NCBI GenBank assembly: GCA_000827265.1 | Contig: KN834761.1 | Coordinates: forward strand, 322,556 to 386,555 | Origin: Collybiopsis luxurians FD-317 M1 | Taxonomy: Eukaryota; Basidiomycota; Agaricomycetes; Agaricales; Omphalotaceae | Reading direction: 5' to 3' | DNA: 64,000 nt | Shown here: one piece after another, positions 1 through 11,640 of the stretch | Layout: each line of letters opens with the position of its first letter | How positions within the stretch are numbered: the stretch's first letter is position 1 | Notes under the pieces: model-generated | The model's input: only the letters and a program-made list of their open reading frames with translations | Databases searched by the model: none | Told to the model about the DNA's origin: nothing | Made by a program: the position numbers and the translations under genes

Positions 1-396
1 TAAAGCTCCCGCGCAAGCTGCAAAGAAAGCCGTGGAAATAACCCCTCCTCCTTTCATCCCAGAAATCGCACTTTGAACACGGCTTCCCTTGAATTCCAAG
101 ACAATCAAGAGAAAGCCAAATCGTCAATTTCAGTGTTTACCGCAGTGGCTTTCCAAGCACTTTCAATTCCGAAGGGAATCACGCCCAGCGTGCCGCCGAA
201 CGCTCCTCCCATAACGCCCGATACCAACATTGATGTTCTGCATCAATGATATTATCAAAAACAGAGAACGGCCTGGCGCCGGGAAATAAGCATACGCCAT
301 ACTCGTCACTATGTAGGGCTCTTTTGTCTTGCTGTTTACGATATGTATCGGAAATGGGTCGTACATGATGGAGGGAGGGGGAAGTTTGAGCACCAT
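1..396 (-). CDS. 5' part of a Gly-rich, membrane-like protein (runs off left edge)
   Basis: Three exons can be spliced on the minus strand: 365-396, 141-237 and 87 to the window edge, with introns GTACGA...CAG and GTAAAC...AAG. The phases close and the frame stays open to base 1. The reading starts MVLKLPPPSI and then carries a Gly-rich hydrophobic stretch (GVMGGAFGGTLGVIPFGIES), followed after the next intron by a second small-residue stretch (GGGVISTAFFAACAGAL). Glycine-zipper spacing of this kind occurs in Tim17-like and other small inner-membrane proteins, but I cannot name the family. The first intron would be 127 nt, long for this genome, so an extra exon may be hidden. An in-frame upstream ATG (MRSLEYDP...) would lengthen the N terminus. 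The C terminus lies outside the window. Confidence 0.45.
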
Positions 397-2246
397 CGTA
401 CTATAACATATTATAGGATCATATTCTAAACTCCTCATCCATTGCACAGGCCTTGCCGGGTGGACGCGTAAGCTTTCCTTGTGAAGCGGGTCTCTGACAG
501 ACAGGACTTAGAGTCAAAAGTAACTCTTCTTTCTAGTTTAGCCGACTATCTTTAGTATCGCGAGTATCGGTCGAGTCGGAACTCTTGCTATGGTTTGAGA
601 GTGTGCCAAAAATGTACATGCGTACAGCCAGCAAGCATTATTCTGCAATTAGTTGCGCTTTTAGAGGCCCTTATTCAAATCAACGGCCACCCTCGACATC
701 CCTTTTCGTGCCGTTAATTAAACTGTGAACCTGCTTGTCGATTTTGACGCAGCTGCGGGACGCGAGAGAGGGACGTAGAGAAAGTGAGATCTTTTTTTCT
801 TACTGAAACAGATCGGCTAAGTCCTGCCACCTTTAGGTAGTGGGCTCTACATCCGCAACTTTGTATCGTAAGGGTACCGATTGTGCCTCGCCGCCGGGAT
901 GAGCCATAACTCAACCACAGCCACAAGGCATCTGTCTTGAATTCCAACCAAGCCTTCTACCGACAAGGGTGTCAACTCATCCAAGTATACCCAATTGTGA
1001 AGCACTGTCCACTTTAGATTAGGCTACGCCCACGGGGTTTCCAAAGCACCATTTTCTTCAGACGTCCTCATAATACTTCCAAAATAAGCTAGTACTCAAA
1101 TGCTATTTTTGTTTCATCAAGTGCGTCAGATGTTTTTCCATTGACCAATTTTTCTGTAACTTCAGGCTTCGAAATGCCTCCCAGGACGCGCCGCTGAAAG
1201 TTTAGTACATCTGAAGTTGACAACCAATGCGTGCGCTAACCTGCAATCTTGGACTGAATACATCTTTTAATGGCTGTCCGTGTCCGCGGTTTTATTACTC
1301 TTGTATCGACAACGACGACGATGAACCGGGGAAGTGGAAATGATAATCTGTTCTTCGTGTTGAGGAAGTTCTGCTGAACAAAAATATATTCTATTTCATC
1401 ATCCATAGTACCTCGTTCTGTCTATCCCAAACATCACGCCGATGCCTAGAGATTGTTTCGATGTCGAAACTATATGTATAGCCCAGGAACAGATGCTCAA
1501 TAGTACTTGTGGTCTCGACGCACTGCCCAACAATTAAAGGTTGATTCCGTCTGTCCGTCAGGAAGGCGATCTGCTCGGGTGAAGACTAAGAACTTGGCTT
1601 TTCCTCATCCTGAGCTGATCTAAGGATTTTCAATATCATTATATTCCACTCTCACGCAGCTACCTTCCACAGACGCTTACATTTCATTCATCTGTGATGC
1701 ATTACGATCATCTACGTGGCCGGTTTCAGCTTGAAATATATCTAGTGGCAGATCTGAGGCTCCGGCCTCTGACGAGCAGCGCGTAAATAATATTATATCA
1801 TAGGTAATAAATCGAGCGAAGAATCAAATATGGATTCAAGGTGTTCGTCTGATTCCAGACGATTCACAATTGGGAGAACTTGAGCTCCTTGGGAACCCGA
1901 CCGTAACCAATCCTTCCCGAAATCTGCTCTGACGATCACTTATGGATATTGACGACTGGTCATCTCACTTCGGAGGGATCGAAGTATGGATTTTGTATAA
2001 AGGGATACTCTAGCAGACCTTCTTCCCTCAGCTCCTTTTCATCTTTTAGTTTCTTCATTCCGTCTTCGTTGGCTGGTAAGTACAGTATTCCACAGCAGCT
2101 CATCCTCTGAACAAGTGCACTTCTCTCCTGCGTAGTGCCATCTTTGTACCCATCCACTCATCGATATTCTTCCTGGAAGGACCTTGATTGAACTGACCAC
2201 CTACGTTCAAATCAGCGTATATATTTACACTCACAGTGCCCCAAAC
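397..2246. other. intergenic, no supported gene
   Basis: About 1.85 kb with only short open frames and no splice-consistent coding. One 65-codon minus frame ending near 1960 is Lys/Glu-rich, but neither a homologue nor an exon context could be recognised. Confidence 0.5.
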
Positions 2247-2611
2247 ATGCGTTTCTTCATCGCTATCGCTGCTCTCCTCTTTTCAAGCGCCATCGCTGCT
2301 CCGATCGTTTTATCTACGTAAGCCTATAGATTTTTTGAAGCTAGATTCAAGAACATCGTGCTCATTTTTTGTTTGGCTTGTCTTTTTAATCCTTATCTGA
2401 TATGGAACTTTTTCCTCGTTTATCTTTGGGAAGTAGCGACACCAAACCGCGTTCGGTTCGCGGTCTCGACGGCCCACGCCTCTTCGATAAAATCGCTGAT
2501 CGACGAGAGGAAGCACTTGAAGTAAGGGGGAGTTGCACGGACATATCAAGCTGTACTCATGGTGGAAATCAGCCGTCACACGGACCGAGGCCTGAAGGCT
2601 TCCATCATTGA
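2247..2611 (+). CDS. small secreted protein (81 aa), paralogue of the 7.3-7.8 kb gene
   Basis: Exons 2247-2317 and 2437-2611 join across a GTAAGC...TAG intron to an 81-residue protein ending in TGA. Residues 1-18 (MRFFIAIAALLFSSAIAA) are a clear secretory signal peptide, followed by API and a short, charged mature region with two Cys (GSCTDISSCTH). The signal peptide is nearly identical to that of the minus-strand gene at 7292-7802. Exon 1 is 71 nt in both genes, and both mature proteins share an Arg/Pro start and an E-x-L-E-x-R-G motif, so they are paralogues. No known domain is visible. The likely role is an apoplastic or effector-like small secreted protein; this is inference from size and signal peptide only. 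Confidence 0.75.
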
Positions 2612-2867
2612 ACAACCTTTCCAACCTAATTTGTGTGTTATGTATGTATATTGTCAAGTAGCGGAAAATGATAGGCAGAGCTGAGACACTCAAATGCATT
2701 CGCTATCGCTTCATTAAGACACAATGCACTCGTTGCACCATGGAAATTATGCTTTGTCTTATCGTGGCATTTTAGGTAGGCAGTGAGTAGTCAAAGCGTG
2801 TATGAAAGGCTGAAGTACTTATATTAAACCACCAAAAAAAGTCCCAGAGAAACCATAGGACCGAATT

Positions 2868-4344
2868 TTAGACAGCGTTTGGGACATCCGGACATAAATC
2901 TGATCTAGTACTCCAGTGCTAGAAAGAGGGCAGAGCAAACATGGGTTAAATCCGGAGCCTATAAAGAGAATGCTCGAGAGACTCACCATTTCCCTCAATG
3001 CCCCGGGGCTCAATGCCGAAGAATGACTTTGATATGTTCCACTTTCGTCTGCTGGTGCAAACTGGATTGTGTGCTGTACTACATCCCAGGCTGTTTTGGA
3101 ACTAGTGCTTATGGTAAGGTAGGTTCGACTGTTGAGATAGATGAGAAGTGTAACGGAGTGGAGACTTGCGCAAATAGCGCATATAGGGAAGTGATAGAGT
3201 TGTTCTGGAAATTTCAACATAACACCAAGATCCCCAACCGTCAAGACAGCTGGAATGGAAATTTCAGGACATTTCTGTTTGAAAAATTTGAGACTGATGG
3301 TCAATCGCTTACCTGTTATAAATCCATTTTCGATCAGCAGCTGGGTTAATTTGGAAACCACCTGTTTTGTTTGCTTGTTCTGCGGATCCGATCTTTGAAG
3401 CTTTCTGCGGATTAACTTCTGGAAAAGCTTAAGGGAGACAGTATTTACCAAAGTAATCATTGTGGCGGTTATGATTGTATCACAAATTGAACTAGATCCA
3501 AGCCACAACTAAAAGAAAAAAATGCTTTTAGTGCAAGTGATTTTCTCCGTACTTGGCTTGTACATACTTCTTCATAAAGTGGTTTATCGGCTTTTGCGTT
3601 CTGAACACTTTTCACCCCATTTATAATTGATGCAATGGTGGCAAGGAAAGCAAGCTACAGAAACGATGTGAGATAAAAGCAAGTGCGGTGAAAGTGATTG
3701 AGACATACCATAACTACTACAGTTGCGATTGCCCTGGTAAGATAGGTCCGCGAAAACAATGTCATCCGGTGGGCATAGAACAGTTGAACAGGACAGCTGG
3801 CTGATGCTCTGTTAACAAGGGCGACAACTAAGCTGCTAAGGTACTTACCCATCACAGTAAGTATAGGGATGTAAAACCACTGCAAATTGACCTGCTTGAG
3901 CTCATCAATGTCGCCAAAGTGATTCCCAAAAACAATGAGTGCGTCGTGTATGTTCATAGCAACTTGGACGGTTTGGACAATTAAAAGATAGGAAACGAGA
4001 AGCTTGATTCGAGTTCTATCCTTCGGGAAATGCCGGAAGTAGGTCCCTACAATACCGAGTCACACATGTAATGATCAACTTGAGTTTCTGCCAGTAACTA
4101 ATTGGACACTCACAAGTATGTGAACATAAAAAGCCATATAGCATCACCGTCAAGAACCATCCCACAAACTGTGAATGAGCAAATCTGAGCAAAAAAATTT
4201 GGAATTTGATCGGTGGTAATATGGGCAGACCTTAGGGTATGTGCTACCGAAATCGGTGAAGAGTTGGTCACGGAGATACAAGGTTGTAGAGGTTTCCAGG
4301 ACTTACAGTGGCACAATTACGGACGGGGGAATCACCGAAGCCAT
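2868..4344 (-). CDS. DUF6534 multi-pass membrane protein (331 aa)
   Basis: Eight exons on the minus strand (4307-4344, 4114-4184, 3849-4046, 3709-3800, 3568-3654, 3313-3508, 2987-3249, 2868-2918) splice in phase to 331 residues, the usual length of this fungal family. Hydrophobic segments alternate with short loops. Family landmarks are an FRHFPKDR loop after the second helix, a VQLFYAHRM segment, and the DUF6534 domain proper: WLGSSSICDTIITATM, then the SKLTQLLIEN-G helix and a terminal YLNSRTYL that corresponds to the usual LNSR. Function is unknown; these are plasma- or endomembrane proteins common in Agaricomycetes. The final intron (GTGAGT at 2986) is a choice: without it the frame stays open to 2819 with a different tail. 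Intron 1 (122 nt) is the least certain. Confidence 0.8.
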
Positions 4345-5610
4345 TGACAGCAGGGGATACGGCAAAGTTGGAGCAAGATGGTCGATCGCAACGAAACGTA
4401 GGCCGTTGTCCTTCCCAAACGCAAGAAGGCCGTGGCTATTTAAGTAAACTCACAGAATATTTGTGATTACAGTTTGTATTTGACTTGATAGATTGTGATT
4501 GCCATACACTTGGATTGGGTTCATCATTCCAGATTTTCACGCAACGGGGACTTTTTTTTTTTTTTTTTGTTTCACGGCTTTGTAAACAGCAACGCAGCAC
4601 TTTCATTCACTGATTTGAGCTCCAGATACCCCATGCCTGAGCCGCAAATATTTTCTGAGGCTTTCTTATACTTAGTGGGCGTCCTCATACCGGTTTTCGT
4701 AGCAACCTATCTTTAAATCTTTGCACAAATGAAGTAATCATACCTACACGCATCGCAGCAAAGAGCTCATCTGAACAGGACGTTGCGCGGAGCGGGCCGT
4801 ACTAAATGAATGTGGCCCCCAAAAGACTGAGACAGACTGAATAAATCCGAACAGATCATCAACTCATTCTTTGTGATATATCCGTGATATCAATCCTACT
4901 TTTTGAGCCTTTTTTGTATTTTCATTCACAAGTTTCAGGCGCCCAGAGTATGGTTAATAGGACATACTCCTGGGTCTCAATGACTTTGTCCGTTGTGTCA
5001 AGATATTTATAGCTTGCCCGTACTTCGCTGCCTTCAAATCATCGGGTTAAGGTAAAATCGCCAATAGCTGATTGGTTTGTCCTGAGAGCGATGGAGTCCT
5101 GGATTTTGATATTGCACCGTCTGGACACTGTGAGTTTTGGATTGTCAAGAATAATCAATGCCGCCGGGATGGGTCCATAAACATTATCGACTCTTGTCTA
5201 CGTTACATACGGACCATTTAAGTACTTACCACTATAGAGTTGAGTAAATAAGGGAATATCTTAACACGAGGAGAACAATGAGGCGCACTGCGGTGCAGTG
5301 AATGCGTCGAGGCCGAAACAACTCGGATTTGGCTCTTCCTTGACAACTTCCATTGACTCTAGAGCTCTTTTAATGAGAGCAGCGGCATAAATCAGGGGGC
5401 TTTAAGCTTGGAAAACGCGCTTCCGAAAACACTTCCGAATTGATTCTGCCATGACCCTTGTCGGGTATCCTGATCAGTAACTCGGGAGGATACGGTTGAG
5501 CACAACCATATGAGAATATTCTTAATAAAAATCACAACTGTCATCCGCAACAACTCGGTACTTGACCAATCGGCATGCCTGTCCCGCAGGAGCTTCCTGA
5601 TGATCCCAAA
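4345..5610. other. intergenic, no supported gene
   Basis: 1.27 kb without coherent coding. It contains a 17-nt T homopolymer at 4552-4568. It should hold the promoter of the DUF6534 gene and the 3' region of the methyltransferase gene, both on the minus strand. Confidence 0.5.
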
Positions 5611-6494
5611 TCAAATCTTTCGTTTCCAAACCACAATCCTATCCTTTCCTTTATGCGATTCCGTAAGCGTCGCTTCGTCAGGTATCCTATCCAGTACAAC
5701 TTCCCATCCGTTGCCAAGAACCTCTTCGTATGAAGCAAAATTGGAGTAAAATGGTGGGCCACCGGAATAGGGCGCTGGATGTTGGGGAAACATCAAGGTA
5801 ACGAGATACCCGCCTGGTTTGATGAGGGTGTTCATTTGCGAGCCCCAGTCGGATCGTCGGGAAGGTGGTATAGCAACAAAAAATCTGGGAAAAGGTAAGT
5901 ACCGTTCGAGCCAAAGGAACCAGTTGGGAAAAGCGGGTACGTGTAGTCATATATCAGATCGAACTTCTTATCCTCCGGAATCTCATACTTGAAAAAGTCA
6001 GTAGCCTCGAAACGGATTCTGGAAGCCAGTTCTGGGTCGGCGGAATTTGAGCGTACTAGTCTGTATCAAAGAATTTAGTTCTCAACTGGTATAACTTGGA
6101 ATAATACTTAGACTGACTCATTTGCAGCATTGAAAGCGGTGGTTGATACATCAATACCGAGAGCATCGTGGTCCAACTTCGCTGCAAGATAGATCGCGTC
6201 ATAGCCCTGAGGCGTTCAGTCAACTGGGAGCTATATTGAATGACACAGTGCAGGCACCTTGCCGCATCCTGGTACGAGTGCCCTTCCTCCTTTCGGAAAG
6301 GACACCTCGCCACCTTCTATAACCTGCTTCAATGGAGGCTGAGTTTCACCGAAATCCCAAGGAGTGACGTTCTCCTTCCTGAAACAAAGTCGAAAGCCGA
6401 AATATCTTCAAAAAGAAGTAACATACCAGGCAGTCTCCCAGCTTTGTGGATCATCCGTAATGATGCTTTTCAACCTGGTATGAATGTCAGACAT
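5611..6494 (-). CDS. TPMT-family S-adenosylmethionine methyltransferase (thiol/thiocyanate type, 223 aa)
   Basis: Five exons (6427-6494, 6258-6378, 6118-6206, 5941-6060, 5611-5884) join in phase to 223 residues. Recognisable thiopurine-methyltransferase-family features, in order, are: WETAW and TPWDFGETQPPL near residues 19-38, the SAM-binding motif I ALVPGCGKGYDAI, the acidic ribose contact in ALGIDVS, the LIYDYTFFVAIPP segment, and the C-terminal LIKPGGYLVTLMFP with a final DRIVVWKRKI. The family transfers methyl from SAM to thiols, halides or thiocyanate in the cytosol; the actual acceptor cannot be told from sequence. The start was chosen because the exon-1 frame joins cleanly to the WDFG exon. 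All key positions look intact. Confidence 0.88.
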
Positions 6495-7291
6495 CCTAGA
6501 TAGTGGCAAAGGAGGACAGTTCAAGGAGTCGGAATTTAAAGATGTCCCATCCCGTGATTGTTTATAAAGCGTAGGTTCATTCCAGATGGCGGACTCGGAG
6601 AAGACGATGATTTGAAAGATGCCTCGAGTTGACTCATACGTCACGGAGTGAGCTTGGCTAGTATCCGAGCAGCGCAGTGGAAGTCGTATCGCATAAGTAC
6701 TCGGTTATTGGGAGTCCGTTGAGTTAGTCCTTTTCTTATCGACTTCTCATGCAATCTCAAGGTTCACCGTGACGTCAATCCGATTTACAGCTCAATTATG
6801 CGCTGATATGGGGAATGAGAGCACATCCTAAGTTTGTACTAGGTAGAAAACTCGAAAAAATGCTACTAGTCTGACAACGACAACAGAATTTCGGCGTTCC
6901 ATCGATTTTCGGTCATTGTCCTAAACCATAATCTTCGTTTTTTGCTCCTTCTGGGACTCGGTGGTGTAAGTACATTCTATTTCGAACGCAATGCGACTGC
7001 TTACTCGGCACCATTATAACCTTTAGTCTGGTAGGGGCCTTCATTCTACTAGGTGATATGACACAAAGATAACTCAGTATCCGAAGGATGAAACATTCGC
7101 GGTCATGGCGTTCATTTGCTTGAATCTTTTCATTTTTCCTTTTCACTCTCCAGTCCCCGAAAACTACACTTGAGTACACAATACGTGGTATATGATATAA
7201 CAAAACCTTCCTTCCATCGCAATTCGTATCCCCGAGCCCGAGCAACGTAGCCAACGCCTTCTGCTAGATGACGGTCTGAAAACTACTGCTT
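6495..7291. other. intergenic, no supported gene
   Basis: 0.8 kb. A 113-codon minus frame at 6913-7254 has no splice context and no recognisable family and is treated as chance. It should hold the methyltransferase promoter. Confidence 0.5.
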
Positions 7292-7802
7292 TCAGTTTCT
7301 TCCTGGGGGGCCATGTCCTTTGCTGTTTTTCATTGTGGATGACACGTCGGGACCCCTCGCTTCGAGTGTTTCGTCGACTGGTACTACCCGAACAACGATA
7401 TCCTCAGCGGAACTGATATCGCGTCCTTGACGTGATCTTCCATTACCGTTTTGCTTCATATCTTTTCCCACGTCTTGATCCCTGGCTTCGAGTGTTTCGT
7501 CGATTGGTACTACTCGAACAACGATATCCTCAGCAGAACTGATATCGCGTCCCGGACGTTGATGTCCACCTCCGCCTCCTCTGATTGTTGTCGGCACGTC
7601 ACCGCCGCGGCCCCTTGCTTCGATATCCTCAGTGACGCCGATGTCGCGTACCGGACGCGGTCTTGCTCCACTGTAATTATAAGTCTCAGTTACCGACCGA
7701 AAGACACCAAAGAACCTTTGAGTGGACTTACTCGGCCAAATCAATCGGAGCAGCGATGGCGCTCGATAAGAGAAGAGCGGAAATGGCGATGAAGAAACGC
7801 AT
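7292..7802 (-). CDS. repeat-containing small secreted protein (149 aa)
   Basis: Exons 7732-7802 and 7292-7670 join across a GTAAGT...CAG intron to 149 residues. Residues 1-18 (MRFFIAISALLLSSAIAA) form a signal peptide almost identical to the one at 2247. The mature protein is hydrophilic and Arg/Gly/Asp-rich, and has no Cys. It contains two near-identical copies of a roughly 24-residue unit that reads GRDISSAEDIVVRVVP and then DETLEAR, separated by a Gly/Asn/Arg-rich spacer; a shorter degenerate relative (DIGVTEDIEARG) precedes them. No KR (Kex2) dibasic site flanks the units, so a peptide-precursor role is not obvious. No domain is recognised. A secreted, lineage-specific protein is the safest call. 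Confidence 0.75.
7360..7426 (-). repeat. 67-bp coding repeat, copy 1
   Basis: Nearly identical to 7486-7552 (three mismatches by eye). It encodes the unit DISSAEDIVVRVVP...ETLEA of the small secreted protein. Confidence 0.85.
7486..7552 (-). repeat. 67-bp coding repeat, copy 2
   Basis: Partner of 7360-7426. The two copies lie 126 bp apart in the same reading frame, and their differences are mostly silent or conservative (Val/Ile). Confidence 0.85.
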
Positions 7803-8768
7803 GATTTGTCACAGTATAGATGGATGAATTTACGAGTGAGTGAATTGAGTGAGTTGGGGAAAAGGATGGCACTATAATGCAAAAAAAAAATCAAAAAAGT
7901 CCATAATTCGTCAATGAGCTGTAATTCGAAAGAGAAGGAGCCGAAGGAGCGGGAGGAATATACGGTGAAACTAGACTCACCAGCCAATGAACACGAAATG
8001 GAAAAATAAAAATCAAGAAGCGAACGAAAATTCAAAAGATCAAAGGAAACACAGAGACCTGAGGGAATGGCGGGGGTCTAGCCTCACCTTTATAGCTCCA
8101 CTACAGTATACAAGATATGAATCTGAGATGAGATACTACGCGCGCCATGATCATCAGACTCGAGAATCAGTTGGAAAACCGCTTTGTGGTGGTGCGATGG
8201 TTTCCAAGGATGCCTTGTTCTATGCCGATGATTCCACCTTCAGAATTTGAAAATATCACAACAGCATTACCGAAACGGAGCTCTGAGGCGGCTAGACCGC
8301 AACAGCCTCCTACTGTTCAAAAACAAATATAGCTGGAAGTGGTGGACTACAACCACAGTAGCAGATGATCACACCTGTTGCTTCAAGTTTTCGAGTTCAA
8401 TTTAGGATCAGGATCAGAATCAGGATCAGAATATGCGATGCATACTGGGAAATGACAGATGGATGCGGACGGGACAGGTAACATGCTAGGGCTGACAGAT
8501 GGTCAAAACTTCCAGTCGTTGGGAGGAAAGGGTCAAGTATGTATTAATAGATGAAAATGTTCACAGGGAGATCATGTCGGAAAAATGAAGTCGTCCGGGT
8601 GTGTGTCCTTTACCTCTACTCATTATGATACTCATCCGAACACATCCGAACAAATTAGCGAGGCGAATCCTATGGAATGATCAGCCTTTCGCACAGCAGT
8701 CGGGACCTCGTATGAACTACTCTAGAGTCTAAATGACCTCTCCGCCGTAACTAAGGCTTCGATATCGA
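7803..8768. other. intergenic, no supported gene
   Basis: Just under 1 kb with the promoter of the repeat protein. A short GGATCA-type microsatellite sits at about 8405-8432. No gene is supported. Confidence 0.5.
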
Positions 8769-10196
8769 TTACTTATTTCTATAATCTCCGAAAGTCCACG
8801 TAATACATTCTTGAGCCTATATACACATGCAACATCAACATCAGTCGTCAACCAACCACCGCACAGCACAAAAACAGAGCTACTGACCGAACAATCTGGA
8901 TCCTCATCGGCCAACTCTGGTGTTTCCCTCCCAGGAAGTCCTTTCTCCGGATCAGGCTTTTCCCAGTCTTCATTCAACATATTGTCGATAATAGTAGCTA
9001 TAGGATGATTCTGAACCCCAACTCTCCACCCGAGTTTGCCCACTGTGTCGTATAGCATGGTCTTGCCTAGATGGCACCGAGACTCCATAGCGAAGCCGGC
9101 ATTAGCGCAAGTCGATGTGACGCCATTGCAGACGCCCATTGGAATCGGCTATCGAGCAAGGTGTGTTAGAATGAGGTAAAGATGGAGAGACGAAGAGACA
9201 ACAAAGCGTACATCAGCATTGTGGAATACGTGAGTTACATAATGCGTAGAAGGTGGAGAAGGAAGATGCAGTCTCTGTGCAGCCATCGTTTCTCCGGGGG
9301 CTTCAAAAGCGATGACGGGAGCACCGAAGGTTACACCAACTAGAGAAGCCAAGGCGCCACCCAGTGAGTGACCAATGACCCATATATTAGCTTCTGGATA
9401 CATATAGGTGAGATTATTGTATAGATTCTATATCATTTCGAACACTCAGTACGAACTTGTAGAAGAACAAAGCGCGACGTACTATGCCAACTGAATAGAA
9501 TAGACTTTCCTCTACCAGAGCTGTCTCGACACACCTCATGTCGCACTTGTTTCCTGACCGATAACAATCACAAACCGTTGACCACGTTGGCCCAACGCGC
9601 GCACAGCAACATGAAAACAGCAAATTATCATTCAGCTTGTCCTTCTTCATGGTCGGACCGCCACCGAGGATAGGCACAGATGTGCCCTTTATCGACACAA
9701 CGACGGTAGAGTTATCAGTAGAAACGAAAACGTGTCCTCGAAAACCATCCGAATCCGGTTCCCAGCCATAGGAAAAGGTTGAATTCCAATCTGGCCCGAG
9801 ATCATACCAGTTTTTCTTGTCGGGTTCAGTGTATGCATTTGCTGTCATCTTTGCAAGGGTAAGGAGAGTTGCGCGGTGGCGAGGGTTGGGTGCTCGAGTT
9901 TCCGAGCTCGACCATGCGAGTGGCGTGCTTTGACCATGGATTCGGGATCGTCTACGGGCGTATGAGAAAGCAGAAAGCGAGGGAGGCCGGTGGGTTATTA
10001 TATTGTGTGTATTAACAGAGTAGCTGTCCATAAAATTGGAGGAAAATTGAGGAACATCGGAAAAGATGATACGGGAATCGTTGGAAAGTCCGTGGGCGTG
10101 GCGAAGCTGGAATTGAAGAGTATTTTCAGCTGGAGGATCGTTGAAGAGTAGAGAGGCGATTAACAGTCGAAGGGCGGAAGGAATTGCGTTCAACAT
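8769..10196 (-). CDS. ATG15: Atg15-type autophagic-body lipase (412 aa)
   Basis: Four exons (9483-10196, 9212-9427, 8888-9148, 8769-8816) splice in phase to 412 residues. The protein matches the fungal Atg15 lipase: an N-terminal hydrophobic anchor (LRLLIASLLF), the block RGHVFVSTDNSTVVVSIKGT, the Cys-rich LLFSCCCARVGPTWSTVCDC, then the class-3 lipase elbow GHSLGG with nucleophile Ser259, FGAPV, and the later HNADPIPMGVCNG with candidate Asp and His residues. Known Atg15 enzymes are type II membrane glycoproteins delivered to the vacuole, where they degrade autophagic bodies and MVB vesicles. The C terminus ends shortly after a DCSAQECITWTFG motif, without the long Ser/Thr tail some ascomycete orthologues carry. 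The first intron lies just before NLYNNLTYMYP. Confidence 0.93.
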
Positions 10197-11640
10197 GGGT
10201 TCCGGATGTTCGTCGTCGTTAAGAAGAGAACGACGCCTCGTGCTCGTGACATGCCGGATGACTCATCCACGGTAAACCACGTGGTATCCGATACTCAACT
10301 GCGATACTGCCACTTCCATCACCCAGCTTTATAGTCACCCCCAGTAGTAACATGCATTGAATGCATAATCTCAGCAACTTTTAAAATTTACCCCTTTTCC
10401 AGGCTGAATTCAGTGCAAGTTTAATTATTTTTTTTTTCTGCAAAAGAAGCCGGGCAAAAGCAACTAGCCTAGCAAATTACATGTTGTTGGAAAGAGAAAT
10501 AAAGGCCTCAGGAACGGTGGAGTGTAAGTTATCTATATGCTGGCAAAAAAACAACGTTCGTGTAAAATATGGACGGCTTCATACAGATACAAGCGTCTCT
10601 TCAACAACGGTGTGGTACAATGGCGTGATAAAAGTGGGACGAGACAAAACAGAGGTAAGAAGGGTAAGCAAGCTGTCAGACAGATTCGTGGGGCAAGATA
10701 CTAGAGGAGTCTAGACTCGAGAAGACTTGAGCCTTGAGAAAGAAGGGGTTTTGACTTAAAGGTCGGCCAAGCGTGCACAGGCTCATCTCAGGCTGAACTA
10801 ATCTGCTGATGGTTGATTGGCAGTCATTGGTCAGACTCATGCATGTACAGCTATGGGTCATATTACCTGATATATTGTTAGGACAGGAATAGTAATAGGG
10901 CTCTTCACCGTACCGCCGGTACTGTGAGCGATTCAGCTGGTAAGGACTGTACTGTAGTTATAGTGCACGAGCACTACAATGAAGAGTCGAGAAAGCTGTT
11001 TTGGTTAGAAGGGCTCCGGACAAGATATATATAATGTGTAGCATCTTACCGCCCACTGTGCAGAGTGCATATGGTGTTTAGCCCGATGATAGTGGATCAA
11101 TAATGTCAAACTTGTTCGTAAGATAAATATTCATGATACAGGAACTTTCAAGTCACAATCACGGTAATATTTGGTGACCTACAATAGGCGGGGATATGGA
11201 CTAGACACTGATGGCGCGGGAGTTTTGATGGGCATTGCTGCGACCTGTACTAAATGACCGAATAAGATAATTCCATCCATGATTTAATTGAAATTTACCG
11301 CGATACACATCGCAGATCTCTCCTCAACTAATGAGCTATTAGTTGTTCCCAAGACGATACGTAGGGCTAAACTCGATCGGCAACGGCGGCAACGCGAAGC
11401 AGACTACTTAGGCACCGCCCCGTTGAGCCCAGCTATAGACGCATTCCACGGTCGGTATGTGGCACTCGGTGTTTCTTATCCTAGTTCTTTCCTGCATTTA
11501 TACATTGCTTGCCTATGCTTACAAAGGACCTTATGTGCACTTATTGCGGGAGCGTTGAGTGCTATGGCTATATAATAACTTGGCAGAGACTAGGACGCGT
11601 TTAGATACTGCGCTCTTTCAACTAGCAGTGTATTTGTCCA
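10197..11640. other. intergenic, no supported gene
   Basis: 1.4 kb. The Atg15 promoter side carries poly-T near 10,427. A small perfect hairpin (TAGTGC-acga-GCACTA) is present at about 10,968-10,983. No coding was supported. Confidence 0.5.

Noticed and set aside
2..76. Plus-strand frame ending in TGA at 74-76 that could be a gene's 3' end
   Set aside because: The minus strand over the same bases gives a longer, splice-consistent Gly-rich reading, so the 24-codon plus frame is probably antisense coincidence.
1960..2157. 65-codon Lys/Glu-rich minus frame (MKKLKDEKELREEG...)
   Set aside because: Plausible composition, but no recognisable homologue, no supporting exons and an internal splice-acceptor-like string; too weak to call.
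6913..7254. 113-codon minus-strand open frame
   Set aside because: Irregular composition, no recognisable motif, and no neighbouring exons that splice to it.
7292..7802. RiPP/dikaritin-like precursor with repeated core peptides
   Set aside because: Repeats are not bordered by KR Kex2 sites, and no UstYa/DUF3328 oxidase or peptidase gene is nearby.
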